Shown: positions 17,531 to 26,503 of the stretch, piece after piece | Position numbering within the stretch: the stretch's first letter is position 1 | Layout of the letters: every line of letters begins with the position of its first letter | From: Phycisphaerae bacterium | GTDB taxonomy: Bacteria > Planctomycetota > Phycisphaerae > UBA1845 | DNA: 64,000 bases | Direction: 5' to 3' | Assembly: GCA_022072505.1 (NCBI GenBank) | Contig: JAJVHU010000003.1 | Span: forward strand, 1 to 64,000 | Notes under the pieces: model-generated | The model's input: the letters and a program-made list of their open reading frames with translations, nothing else | Databases searched by the model: none | Told to the model about the DNA's origin: nothing | Translations under genes and position numbers: made by a program

Positions 17531-18648
17531 GGTTGCACCTCTTGCAGTCTTCGGATCAAGGCCTGCTCGATCTGCGCCGCACACGCCTCGTAGGCGGCGT
17601 CGTCCCCGCCGAAGGGATCTTCGATCGCCCGGCGCTCATCCAGCAACCGGACCCGCGATTCCAGGTCCGGCGCGAGATCCAGAACCGCAAGGTAATGACT
17701 CGGCGTCATGACGAAAAGGTAGTCGGCCTGGCGGGCGAGGTCCGGGGTCAGGAGCCTTGGGACGTGTCCGGAAACATCGACCCCGCGCCCCGCCATCACC
17801 CGACGGGCGCCCTCGGACGCGCCGCCGCCCCCCCCGGACGTTCCCGCGGATTCAACGAGAATCCGTTTCGCCGGCAAGTCCTCCACCCGGCAGCCGATCC
17901 GCTCGGCGAGCAGACGCTTGCACAGACCCTCGGCCATCGGACTGCGGCAGGTGTTTCCCGAGCAGACGAAGAGGAGGCGCAGCACCGCCAGCCGCTCGAG
18001 CGTCCGGGCGTCGTAAACGCCTTCGCGAAGGATTTCGAACCCGTTGTCGTTCACCCGCGCGACCGTGGACGAGCGGGCGTAGCGCGTCGTCCCGGCGTCG
18101 AGCACCAGATCAACGTCGTCGCCAAGCCGGTCGATCGACTCCGCTGCCGTGGTGGGCGGCGGATCCCCTGCCCGGTTGGCGCTGCTGGCGACGACCGGGC
18201 CTCCCGCCTCACGCAGCACGGCGCACGCCAGTTCGTGATCGGGGTAGCGGATGCCCACCGTGCCGTCGAAGTAAATCTCGTCCGACGTTCGCGGACCCCG
18301 ATCCGCCGCGACCGCCTGCCGAACCGCGAGGGGGACGGAGAAGACCAGCGTCAGGGGGCCGGGCCAGCCCTTTGTCGTCATCCGCCGGGCGTAACCCGTC
18401 AGCGGGCCGACGTAGGTCTCGACGTGGGAGCGAGAACCGAGGTGGAGCGTGAAAGGCTTTCCGTCATCCCGGATCTTCAGCTCGCGCAGGCGGCGTATTG
18501 CCTCAGGGCGGTCGGCGCGGGCCGCGACGCCGTAAACGGTCTCGGTGGGAATGACCACCAGGCCGCCCCGGTCCAGCACTTCGCCCGCGGCGACGATCGC
18601 CTCCCGCTCCGCGGAAGAGTTTCGGACCTTCATGACGCGCGCCGCCAT
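17527..18648 (-). CDS. Fusion of threonylcarbamoyl-AMP synthase (Sua5/YrdC) and low-MW phosphatase (YwlE-like)
   Basis: A 373-residue two-domain protein. The N-terminal ~205 residues are Sua5/YrdC, which makes threonylcarbamoyl-AMP for tRNA t6A: GGLVVIPTETVYGVAA, KIRDDGKPFTLHL, WPGPLTLVF, VGIRYPDH, VVASSANRAGDPPPTT. The C-terminal ~150 residues are a low-molecular-weight phosphatase with the P-loop CSGNTCRSPMAEG (about 229-241) and the catalytic DPFGG loop near 345. The residue before the second P-loop Cys is Thr, as in the B. subtilis arginine phosphatase YwlE, where tyrosine phosphatases of this fold usually have Ile; arginine-phosphatase activity is therefore an inference. ATG 18648 has AGGAG eight bases upstream; an alternative ATG is at 18633. 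It overlaps rpiB by 4 bases. Confidence 0.9.
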   Translation of the reverse strand: MAARVMKVRNSSAEREAIVAAGEVLDRGGLVVIPTETVYGVAARADRPEAIRRLRELKIRDDGKPFTLHLGSRSHVETYVGPLTGYARRMTTKGWPGPLTLVFSVPLAVRQAVAADRGPRTSDEIYFDGTVGIRYPDHELACAVLREAGGPVVASSANRAGDPPPTTAAESIDRLGDDVDLVLDAGTTRYARSSTVARVNDNGFEILREGVYDARTLERLAVLRLLFVCSGNTCRSPMAEGLCKRLLAERIGCRVEDLPAKRILVESAGTSGGGGGASEGARRVMAGRGVDVSGHVPRLLTPDLARQADYLFVMTPSHYLAVLDLAPDLESRVRLLDERRAIEDPFGGDDAAYEACAAQIEQALIRRLQEVQP

Positions 18649-18863
18649 CCGGGGAACTCCTGGTGCCGGATTCTGTTCCTGCGGTTCGGGAGTGTCAACA
18701 CAATTAAGCGACTGTCGAACCTCGGCCGAACCCCGTGGCGGCGCTCGCGCTTCTCCGCCGGGGTGGCGCGGAGTAAAGTTGACGCGACGGGTCGGGGCAT
18801 CCCGGTGGGCGGATCGATGTCGGGTCGCGGGTTCGGCGCCGCACGCTTCAGGAGTTCGGAGGC

Positions 18864-21800
18864 ATGTTGAACGTGTACCTTTTTCTCGTGGGGCTGACGG
18901 GGTTTGCAGCGGCGGCGGGCAGCGCGGAAGAACCGCTCCTGACCGTGGCGGAGAAGTCCGGGTTTCAGACGACCGCCCGGTACGACGAGGTCGTTGATCT
19001 CTGCCGACGGATCGACGCCGCCTCGCCGCACGCGGCGCTGGTCGAGATGGGGCGGACCGTCGAGGGAAGGTCGATCCCGGTGCTGGTGCTGGCGGACCCG
19101 CCGGTCACAACGCCCGAGGAGGCACGGCGCGGCGGGAAGCTGGTGGTGCTGGCCTTCGGGAACATCCACGCCGGCGAAGTCTGCGGCAAGGAGGCGTTGC
19201 CGATGCTGGCGCGGGAGATTCTGGCGTCTCCGAACCCGGCGCTGCTGGACCGGCTGGTGATTCTTTTTGCGCCGATCTTCAACTGCGACGGGAACGAGCG
19301 CGTCTCGAAGGACAACCGTCCGGGGCAGAACGGACCCGCGGCGGGGATGGGCGTCCGCCACAACGCTCAGGATCTCGATCTCAACCGGGATTTTGTCAAG
19401 CTGGAAAGCCCGGAGGCGCAGGCGCTGGTGCGGTTCATCACCGCGTGGGATCCGGCGATCGTCATCGACACGCACACGACGGACGGCACGCCGCATCAAT
19501 ACACGATGACCTACGAAGGCCCGCGCCACGCGGCCGGCGATCCGCGCGTCATCGCGTACGTGCGGGAGCGGATGCTTCCGGACGTCACGCGGCGTCTTGA
19601 GGCGACCACCGGCTACCGCTCGTTCTTTTACGGAAATCTGCACGACGGAGGCGCGACGTGGAGCACCGACTACGCGGATACGCCGCGCTTCAGCACGAAC
19701 TACCTCGGACTGCGGAACCGCCTCGCGGTGCTGGCGGAGGCGTACGCTTACGCCTCGTTCAAGGACCGTGTCCTCTGCACCCGGGACTTCGTGAAACTGA
19801 TCCTCGAGCACGCGGCGTCCGACGCGGCGAAGATCCGGGAGTTGCTGTCCGAGGTGGACCGTGAGACGGTCGCGCGAGGCCGTGAACCTCGACCGGAGGA
19901 CCGCGTGGCGGTGCGCACGCGGGAAGGAGAGTACGACGGACCGGTGCGCATCGCCGGTTACGTCGAGATGGACGAACCGGGTCGCTCGGGACCGACGGAG
20001 ACGAAGCGGGATTATGAAGCCCGGCACGTTGGGCGGTCCGTTCCGACGGCGTCCATCGCCCGGGCCTTTGCCTACGCCTTCCCCGCGTCGCTGGCGCACG
20101 TGAAGGAGAAGCTCCAGCAGCACGGGATCGTCGTCGAGGAGCTGCGTGAAGATCGGGAGATGTCGGTCGAGGTCTACCGCGTCGAGGACGTGCGCCGGGC
20201 GGACCGGCCGTTCATGAAGCATGTCACGGTCAATGAGGTCGCCGTGACGGTCCGGGAGGAAAAGCGCCGCCTTCCCGCGGGGACGATCCTTGTCCGGACG
20301 GCCCAGCCGCTGGGGACGCTGGCGTCGTATCTGCTGGAGCCGCAGTCGGCCGACGGGCTGGTGACGTGGAACTTTTTTGATGATGACCTGATGGTCGGGC
20401 GGGATTTCCCGGTCCTGCGGCTGACGTCGCCGGTGGTTGTTGAGTCCGGGCCGGCGGCGGGATTGCCTCAGAATCGCGGGGGTCCGAGAGAAGTGACGTT
20501 CGCGGACGTGCTGGCGGGCCGGGAACCCCAGCTTCGCGGATCTCCGGCGGCGCCGCAGGGCTGGCTGGAGGACGGGGAGCATTACCTTCAGGTGCGCGAG
20601 AACCGTCTGTACAAGGTCCACGCGGCGTCGGGCGAGTCCACGCCGTTTCATGATCCGCAAAAGATGGCCGCGGGACTGATGAAGATCGAGGGATTCACCG
20701 AGGACAAGGCGAAGACCCTCGCGGAGGCGACCCGGTTCACGATGGATGCGGCAAGGCGGGGGGCGTTGTGGAACCGCGATGGCGATCTGTTTTACGCGAC
20801 GTTCGATGGCGAGTTCGCCGCACGGCTGACCAAGACCCCGGACCGCCGCGAGGAACTGGCCGACTTCAGTCCGGATGGGCGGTGGGTCAGCTTCGTGTCG
20901 GGGCAGAATCTCTTTGTCGTGGACGTGGCGACGCAGACGGAGCGACAACTCACGACCGACGGCGGGGGCCTGATCTACAACGGCAAGGCGGACTGGGTGT
21001 ACTACGAGGAACTCTTCAACCGCAGCGAGCGGGCGTACTGGTGGAGCAAGGACTCCGCCGCGATCTGCTTCCTGCGGCTGGACGACGGACCGGTCAACAC
21101 CTTCACGCTCGTCGATCATGAACCGGTGCGACAGCGGATCGAGGAGACGCGCTACCCGAAGGCGGGAGACCCGAACCCGCTCGTGAAGTTCGGCGTCGCG
21201 GCGGTGGACGGGAAGACGGGGCCGGTGTTCGCTGAGCTACGGACGTACGACCCGGTGCAGATCCTCATCAGCGGCGCGGGGTTCTTCCCGGGGGATGGAG
21301 CGCCGGCTTATTTCTACGTTCAGAACCGGGAGCAGACCTGGCTGGACTTCTGCACCCTGCCGCGCACCGGCGGCGAGCCGAAAGTTTTGTTCCGCGATCA
21401 GACGCAGGCGTGGATTGAAAGCCCCGGCGAGCCGAAGTTCCTCGCGGACGGGTCGTTCCTGCTGTCCAGCGAACGCACCGGCTGGAAGCACTGGTATCTT
21501 TATGCGGCCGACGGAACCCTGAAACACGCCGTCACCACCGGAGAGTGGGAGGCCCGCGGGCTGGAGGGCGTGGACGAGGCCGGGGGCTGGGTCTACGTCA
21601 CGGGAACGCGCGACAGCCACATCGCGGAGAACCTCTACCGGGCGCGCCTGGACGGGTCGGCGATCGAGCGTCTGACGCAGACGAGCGGGCATCACAACGT
21701 CAGCGTCAGTCCGAGGGGCCGTCTTTACGTGGACACCTGGAGCAGTCATGCCGCGCCGCCGCAGGTGGGCCTGTACCGCACGGACGGGACGCTGGTCCGC

Positions 21801-22667
21801 ATGTTGGACACCAACCCGGTGCGAGAGCTTGAGGAGGTTCGTCGCAGCCCGGTCGAGTTGTTTCAGATCACGATGTCGGACGGCTACAAGATCGAGGCGG
21901 CGATGATCAAGCCGACGAACTTCGATCCGTCGAAAAAGTACCCGGTCTGGTTTCAGACCTACGCCGGTCCGCACGCGCCGACGGTCCGCGATGCGTGGGG
22001 AAACGGATACACGCACGAACAAAGTCAGGCGAACGAAGGCTTCATCATCTTCAAAGCCGACCCGCGCAGCGCCAGCGGGAAAGGGGCGGTGTCCGCGTGG
22101 ACCGCGTACAAGCGACTCGGCGTGGCGGAAATGCGCGACATCGAGGAGGCGATCACCTGGGTGCGGTCGCAGCCTTATGTCGATCCGGACCGGATCGGGA
22201 TGAGCGGATACAGCTACGGCGGTTTCATGACCGCGTACTGCCTGACGCACAGCAAGCTTTTCCGGTGCGGGATCGCGGGCGGACCGGTGACGGACTGGGG
22301 GTTGTATGACACGATCTACACCGAGCGGTACATGAACACGCCGCAAAACAACCCGAGCGGGTATGCGGAAACTTCGGTGATCGCCGCGGCGGCGAACCTG
22401 CACGGGCGGTTGCTCCTCATTCACGGGACGCTCGACGACAACGTGCATATGCAGAACACGATCAAGCTTGCCGACGCCCTGATCAAGGCGAACAAGGACT
22501 TCGAGATCATGCTTTATCCGGGATTCCGCCACGGAATCTGGGGGGAGCATTACAACCGCCTCACGATGGATTTCATGAAGCGGAACCTGCTTGCCGCGGA
22601 ACCCGCGCCGACCGTTTCACCGGCGGCGGGATCAGAGGAGGCGGCCACGGCCGCGGGAACGCCGTGA
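18864..22667 (+). CDS. Exported M14 carboxypeptidase - S9 (DPP IV-like) peptidase fusion
   Basis: A 1,267-residue double peptidase. Residues 1-22 are a signal peptide. Residues ~35-300 are an M14 zinc carboxypeptidase: HAGE (His102, Glu105) and His204 as metal ligands, DLNRDF (Arg175) for substrate, Glu292 in VLAEAYAY as general base. After a linker, residues ~575-1030 resemble the DPP IV N-terminal beta-propeller, with RREELADFSPDGRWVSFV, ADWVYYEELFNRSERAYWWS (exactly 20) and the LRLDDGPVNTF region; the Tyr-Glu-Glu block corresponds to the N-terminus-binding helix of DPP IV. Residues ~1030-1240 are the S9 alpha/beta hydrolase: GYSYGG (Ser1117), LDDN (Asp1191 or 1192), RHG (His1223). Both catalytic sets look complete, so it should trim peptides from both ends. 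Next gene starts about 29 bases after the stop. Confidence 0.9.
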   Translation: MLNVYLFLVGLTGFAAAAGSAEEPLLTVAEKSGFQTTARYDEVVDLCRRIDAASPHAALVEMGRTVEGRSIPVLVLADPPVTTPEEARRGGKLVVLAFGNIHAGEVCGKEALPMLAREILASPNPALLDRLVILFAPIFNCDGNERVSKDNRPGQNGPAAGMGVRHNAQDLDLNRDFVKLESPEAQALVRFITAWDPAIVIDTHTTDGTPHQYTMTYEGPRHAAGDPRVIAYVRERMLPDVTRRLEATTGYRSFFYGNLHDGGATWSTDYADTPRFSTNYLGLRNRLAVLAEAYAYASFKDRVLCTRDFVKLILEHAASDAAKIRELLSEVDRETVARGREPRPEDRVAVRTREGEYDGPVRIAGYVEMDEPGRSGPTETKRDYEARHVGRSVPTASIARAFAYAFPASLAHVKEKLQQHGIVVEELREDREMSVEVYRVEDVRRADRPFMKHVTVNEVAVTVREEKRRLPAGTILVRTAQPLGTLASYLLEPQSADGLVTWNFFDDDLMVGRDFPVLRLTSPVVVESGPAAGLPQNRGGPREVTFADVLAGREPQLRGSPAAPQGWLEDGEHYLQVRENRLYKVHAASGESTPFHDPQKMAAGLMKIEGFTEDKAKTLAEATRFTMDAARRGALWNRDGDLFYATFDGEFAARLTKTPDRREELADFSPDGRWVSFVSGQNLFVVDVATQTERQLTTDGGGLIYNGKADWVYYEELFNRSERAYWWSKDSAAICFLRLDDGPVNTFTLVDHEPVRQRIEETRYPKAGDPNPLVKFGVAAVDGKTGPVFAELRTYDPVQILISGAGFFPGDGAPAYFYVQNREQTWLDFCTLPRTGGEPKVLFRDQTQAWIESPGEPKFLADGSFLLSSERTGWKHWYLYAADGTLKHAVTTGEWEARGLEGVDEAGGWVYVTGTRDSHIAENLYRARLDGSAIERLTQTSGHHNVSVSPRGRLYVDTWSSHAAPPQVGLYRTDGTLVRMLDTNPVRELEEVRRSPVELFQITMSDGYKIEAAMIKPTNFDPSKKYPVWFQTYAGPHAPTVRDAWGNGYTHEQSQANEGFIIFKADPRSASGKGAVSAWTAYKRLGVAEMRDIEEAITWVRSQPYVDPDRIGMSGYSYGGFMTAYCLTHSKLFRCGIAGGPVTDWGLYDTIYTERYMNTPQNNPSGYAETSVIAAAANLHGRLLLIHGTLDDNVHMQNTIKLADALIKANKDFEIMLYPGFRHGIWGEHYNRLTMDFMKRNLLAAEPAPTVSPAAGSEEAATAAGTP

Positions 22668-22695
22668 CGATCAGGCCGTGACAACGGTGAGGGAG

Positions 22696-23820
22696 ATGTC
22701 GTCAGCGGAGCAGATCAGCGGAACGGCGGCGGCGGGCGCGCCGGCATCGGGCGATGCGGACGCCGCACGGCTGCCGGAAGCGGTGGTCGCCGGGGCGGGC
22801 GTGGCGCTGATCGCGGCGGACCGCGACGGCGTCGTGCGACTCTGGAACCCGGCGGCGGCGAGGATGTTCGGCGCGGAGGCGTCGGCGATCCTCGGCACGC
22901 GCGTCGAGAACATCCTCCCGCGGGAAATCCGCGAGGTCGCCGGCGACGCCCTGCGTAGCGCCCTGTCGGATCGGGTGGCGACGGAACTCGAGTTCCGCTA
23001 TCCGGATGAGCGGGGGCGTTTTCGGGAACTCGCGGCAAACGTATCCGCGCTGACCGGGTGCGGCGGCGAGACGATCGGCGTGCTGCTTTCCGCGCGGGAC
23101 ATCACGCGCCGTTTCGAGGCTGAGCAACGCCTCGGCGAGGCACGGAAAATGTCGGCACTGGGCGATCTGGCCGGAGCGGTCGCGCATCACCTGAACAACA
23201 TCCTCGGCGGAATCACGACCACCGTGGATTTCGCCCTCGGCGCACGCGAGGCGGAGTCCTACCGGGTCGCGCTGGAGAGGACCGCGGAGCAGACGGCGCG
23301 TGCGGCCCGCCTGATGCGGAGTCTGCTGTCCTTTGCCGAGGGCGATCCGCAACGCGGCGGGAGGGAGAGGATCGGCGACGTGCTGGACCAGGTGATGCAA
23401 GCGTTGCGGCGGTCCGCGGCGTCGGCCGGCGTGTCCCTCGAGTCGTCATGCGGTCCGCTGCCCGGCTGGGAAGTTCCGCACAGCGCCGTGACCACGGCGC
23501 TGCTGGAGATCGTCAAGAACGCGATCGAAGCCAGCATCGCCGGAGGGCGCGTTGAAATCCGGGCGCGAAGCGAGGACGGAGGCGTGCGCATCGATGTTCT
23601 GGACACGGGGCGCGGTCTGCCCGCGAGCGCACTCGGACGGATCTTCGAACCCTTTTTTCGCGTTGATGAGGCGACGAAGGGACCGTCCGCCGAGCACGCC
23701 GGACTGGGGCTTTCCATCGCATACGGCATCGTGCGGGCCCTGGGCGGCTCGATCGACGTCGCCTCGGATGAGAACCAAGGGTCGTGCTTCACAATCCGGC
23801 TGCCCCCGACGCCGACGTAA
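22696..23820 (+). CDS. PAS-domain sensor histidine kinase
   Basis: A 374-residue soluble two-component kinase without membrane helices. A PAS domain (about 28-140) contains LIAADRDGVVRLWNPAAARMF (in part) and ends in LLSARDITRRFEAEQRL. The dimerisation domain has AVAHHLNNILGG with phosphoacceptor His164, then the ATPase part: N box EIVKNAIEAS, G1 DTGRGLPASALGRIFEPFF (F box included) and G2 HAGLGLSIAYGIV. The AH-x-x-NN style H box is that of NtrB-like kinases. No response regulator is adjacent, so it is an orphan kinase or works with a distant regulator. The start is uncertain: ATG 22696 is directly preceded by GAGGGAG, and GTG 22678 and 22687 are in frame. The signal is unknown. Confidence 0.85.
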   Translation: MSSAEQISGTAAAGAPASGDADAARLPEAVVAGAGVALIAADRDGVVRLWNPAAARMFGAEASAILGTRVENILPREIREVAGDALRSALSDRVATELEFRYPDERGRFRELAANVSALTGCGGETIGVLLSARDITRRFEAEQRLGEARKMSALGDLAGAVAHHLNNILGGITTTVDFALGAREAESYRVALERTAEQTARAARLMRSLLSFAEGDPQRGGRERIGDVLDQVMQALRRSAASAGVSLESSCGPLPGWEVPHSAVTTALLEIVKNAIEASIAGGRVEIRARSEDGGVRIDVLDTGRGLPASALGRIFEPFFRVDEATKGPSAEHAGLGLSIAYGIVRALGGSIDVASDENQGSCFTIRLPPTPT

Positions 23821-23841
23821 ACGCCACCGGCCGCGGGTTTG

Positions 23842-24440
23842 GACGCGGTTGCACAACCGAGCCGCGCCCGTGAGGAAGCGTTCTCCTGAGTCTCCATCTG
23901 ACTCCGGTGCGCAGCATCTTGAAGGTCTTGAGGACAAACGACGCGGCGCGCCCTGACGCCCCGGAGACGCCTCGGCGCGTGCCACGGAGGACTTCCGGGA
24001 GTAGTTCAGCGATGCATCGTCGGGGGTGGGGGCATCGAATCATGAAGTCCCGGAGGGACAACGGAGCGGCGGTGCGACAGGACGGTCGAGCGGCGGCGCA
24101 TCGCGTCAGTCGAGCGTGGTGCGGCGGGACGGTCGAGCGTGGTGCGAGAGGTCTGCGTCCTTGCGGGGTCTCTTTCGTCCCTCCGGGACTTTCGGATCCC
24201 CCGCGCGGGCTTCCCAGCACTGGCGTGCTGGGCTGTTTTCCAGCGCCCCTGCCGGGTCTAAAAACTCCCGGATGATCCTCCGGGGCACAACACATTCCGT
24301 CGACTCTTCCCCGCAGGTTCACGCCTCAGGGTCGCGTCGCAGGTTCACGCCAAATCATAAGTTCATGCGATTCCAACACCCCGCAACCGGAGCCAGATGG
24401 AGACTCAGGTCGAGCCTTTCACGCGGGTTTTGAAACAGGG
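23842..24440. repeat. ~600 bp non-coding block bounded by inverted repeats
   Basis: This stretch holds no credible gene. Its left edge (23842-23912) reads gacgcggttgcacaaccgag, then gccgcgcccgtgaggaagcg, then ttctcctgagtctccatctg actccggt; its right edge (24378-24440) carries the inverse, accggagccagatggagact, ending gttttgaaacagggtgtt. The 20-base core pair differs at one position. Inside, aagtcccggagggacaa (24044-24060) is inverted at gtccctccgggactttc (24176-24192), and cccagcactggcgtgctggg (about 24210-24229) is a hairpin. These inner segments resemble the PGG-rich intergenic repeats I know from other planctomycetes. It looks like a mobile or amplified non-autonomous element. Confidence 0.6.
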
Positions 24441-24442
24441 TG

Positions 24443-25303
24443 TTATTCTTTGTGCGCCTTGCCGAAGCCGGCCTCGCCGCGGCGGAGGGATTGCAGCAGC
24501 GCCTGAAGCGCCTTCAATTCCTCCTGCGTCGGGAGGTCGGCCGGATCGGTCGGGGCATGAAACGTGGCGATTTCGTCCCAGTTGCGGGCTTTGTCACGGT
24601 CCGGATCCTGATTCGCAATGCGCTTGAAGCGGGTCAGGAAGTCGGAAGGCTCGCGCGTCGGGACCGGGGCGCGTGAGCCGGGGCGCGTGTTCGCCGGCGG
24701 CGTGTCCAGCTTCGCGATCGACTCGCCGAGGGGATTGTGCGGCGCCTTCTCCTCCGGTCCGGTCGTGTCCACGCTGACGTGGCACAGGCGGCAGTCCACG
24801 ATCATCTCGACGCGCTTCCGCAGCGACGGCGCCGCCGCACCGTCGCCCTCGGCCTCGAGCGGCGGGACGCTTTTCGGATCGGACGGGTCCGTCCCGCAGA
24901 GAATTTCCACCCAGTTCAACGCGCCGTCGCCGTCGATGTCGACGCGATCGTCCTCCGCGCCCGGTTCCATCCTGGCCAGGGTCGGCGACACCCGCCGCTC
25001 CTGCCGCCGGACGCGCTCCTGCAATGACGCGGTCGTGCCCCTCGCGTTCAGCCGCTTCCCGTAAAGCGTCAGGTCTTTGCCTTTTTCGTCGAGGTGGCAG
25101 GTGTTGCACCGCAGGTACAGCGCAAGCAGCTCGAACTTGACCTTCTCGAGATGTTCTTCCTTCCCCGCGGCGGTCGTGCCGGCCAGCAGCATCGCCCCCA
25201 CGGCAACGGCCGTCCCTCTGTGACAAAACCGAGTCCAGGGGCTTCGGCAGCACGAACGTTCTCGAACCGCGTGCCAAGTCAGGAAGCGATGGCGTGAGCG
25301 CAT
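24443..25303 (-). CDS. Exported di-heme cytochrome c-like protein with EF-hand loop
   Basis: A 286-residue exported protein with two heme-c attachment motifs, CNTCH (Cys66-His70) and CRLCH (Cys171-His175), so a periplasmic electron-transfer or heme-sensing role is likely. Between them lies a textbook 12-residue calcium loop, DIDGDGALNWVE (122-133), followed by GTDPSDPKS, like thrombospondin-type-3 or dockerin-like repeats in planctomycete secreted proteins. The N-terminus is long and basic before a hydrophobic segment AVAVGAMLLAG (about 32-42). ATG 25303 has AGGA seven bases upstream; the frame to 25339 would overlap the previous gene. It lies 32 bases after the Pro-rich secreted protein and is probably cotranscribed. 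No axial ligand can be assigned. Confidence 0.75.
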   Translation of the reverse strand: MRSRHRFLTWHAVRERSCCRSPWTRFCHRGTAVAVGAMLLAGTTAAGKEEHLEKVKFELLALYLRCNTCHLDEKGKDLTLYGKRLNARGTTASLQERVRRQERRVSPTLARMEPGAEDDRVDIDGDGALNWVEILCGTDPSDPKSVPPLEAEGDGAAAPSLRKRVEMIVDCRLCHVSVDTTGPEEKAPHNPLGESIAKLDTPPANTRPGSRAPVPTREPSDFLTRFKRIANQDPDRDKARNWDEIATFHAPTDPADLPTQEELKALQALLQSLRRGEAGFGKAHKE

Positions 25304-25335
25304 TGAATATCCTGGTCGTGAGCCAATTCGCAGGG

Positions 25336-26292
25336 TCAACCTGGGTTTGATCCGTCCTTTTTGTCATCGGAGGGAGGGGCGGGATTCTTCGGCGCGGATC
25401 CGGATGCACCAGCGCCCGGCGTTGAGGGCGTTGGCGCGGGTTGGTCGCCGGATGCAGCGGCGGCGGGGGGCTTGCCGGTCGCAGGCGCTTGCGGTTTTTC
25501 GGTCTTCGGCGCGGGGGTCGCGGGGCGGACGCTGCGGATGAACTTCAGGATGCGTTCCTGCTGCGGCTTGAGGGTCGAGGCTTTTCCTTCAGCCCGGATG
25601 AAAAAGGGCCCTTTCGGGTGATGCACGACGGCCGCGATCATCATCTGTCCCGCGATGGGTTTTTCGCTCTTGCCGCCCTTCGTCGCGCCTTCCAACTCGA
25701 TCAGCGTCACCTTGAGCGAATTGACTTCGAATTCCTGGGCGACTTCGGCGAGGCGCGGCTTCGATCCGTCGTCCTTGATGAACCCCTCGCACCAGTTCTT
25801 CAGGACGGTGGACGCCTTGCCCTCGCGCTCAGGAACAAAGCTGACGGCGAGGACCGCCTTGTCGCGCTTCTTCTTCGGGTCGGACATTTTGAACGCATAA
25901 AGCACCTTGTCTCCGGCGTTGGGGGCGTCAAAGACCGGCCACCCGAGGGGTTCGGTAAACTCAATGAACGCCTTCTCCGGCTGGCGGGGCGGCGGCATTT
26001 TCGCATCTTTCAGGGCGGCTTCCGCGGCCTGCTGCTCGGCGATCCGGCCCGCAGCGCCTTTCTTTTTCGGCGGCGCCTTCTCATCGTCGGCGGGCTTCGG
26101 CGCGGGCTTGTCCACGTCGGGAAGCAGCGGCTTCGGCTCCTCCGGCGGCGGTTCCGCCGGTTTCTTTGCATCCGGCGGTCCATCCTGATCCTGAAGCATC
26201 GGCAGGGCTGAAGCCCCCCCTTTTGACGCCAAGGCAAGCGCAACCCCGAGAATCCAGAAAGCAGCCGTCGAGCGTTTTTCAGTATTGTGCAT
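25336..26292 (-). CDS. Secreted Pro/Ala/Lys-rich protein, function unknown
   Basis: A 318-residue exported protein that I do not recognise. A signal peptide (about residues 1-30, [17 protein letters not shown]) is followed by a Pro/Glu/Lys-rich linker (35-80), a short helical segment rich in Ala (82-95), then a globular core of ~160 residues containing [50 protein letters not shown] and [23 protein letters not shown] (in part). The core alternates strands and turns, suggesting a beta-sandwich. The C-terminal ~60 residues are again Pro/Ala/Gly-rich. ATG 26292 has GGAGG well placed. First gene of a two-gene unit with the di-heme protein. Confidence 0.75.
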   Translation of the reverse strand: MHNTEKRSTAAFWILGVALALASKGGASALPMLQDQDGPPDAKKPAEPPPEEPKPLLPDVDKPAPKPADDEKAPPKKKGAAGRIAEQQAAEAALKDAKMPPPRQPEKAFIEFTEPLGWPVFDAPNAGDKVLYAFKMSDPKKKRDKAVLAVSFVPEREGKASTVLKNWCEGFIKDDGSKPRLAEVAQEFEVNSLKVTLIELEGATKGGKSEKPIAGQMMIAAVVHHPKGPFFIRAEGKASTLKPQQERILKFIRSVRPATPAPKTEKPQAPATGKPPAAAASGDQPAPTPSTPGAGASGSAPKNPAPPSDDKKDGSNPG

Positions 26293-26503
26293 CGTAGTTA
26301 CCTCCAGCCGATATCGCCGTGCGGCGGTTCAACCGCAATATGTTACCCCCCCGCCGCCGCCTCTGCGAATATCGCCTGATCGGCGCGCAGGGATGACTGC
26401 CGCGGGCAGACGATCTACACTTGCAGACCTCGTATGCGAGGCGGGAAGCCGCCGTCAGGCATGCGCGGACCTGCAAGCTGCGCGAACGTGGCGGGAGTTG
26501 ATC

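Noticed and set aside
23907-24275. Small frames in the 600 bp repeat-bounded block
   Set aside because: They overlap on both strands, have no ribosome sites, and translate the palindromic repeats.
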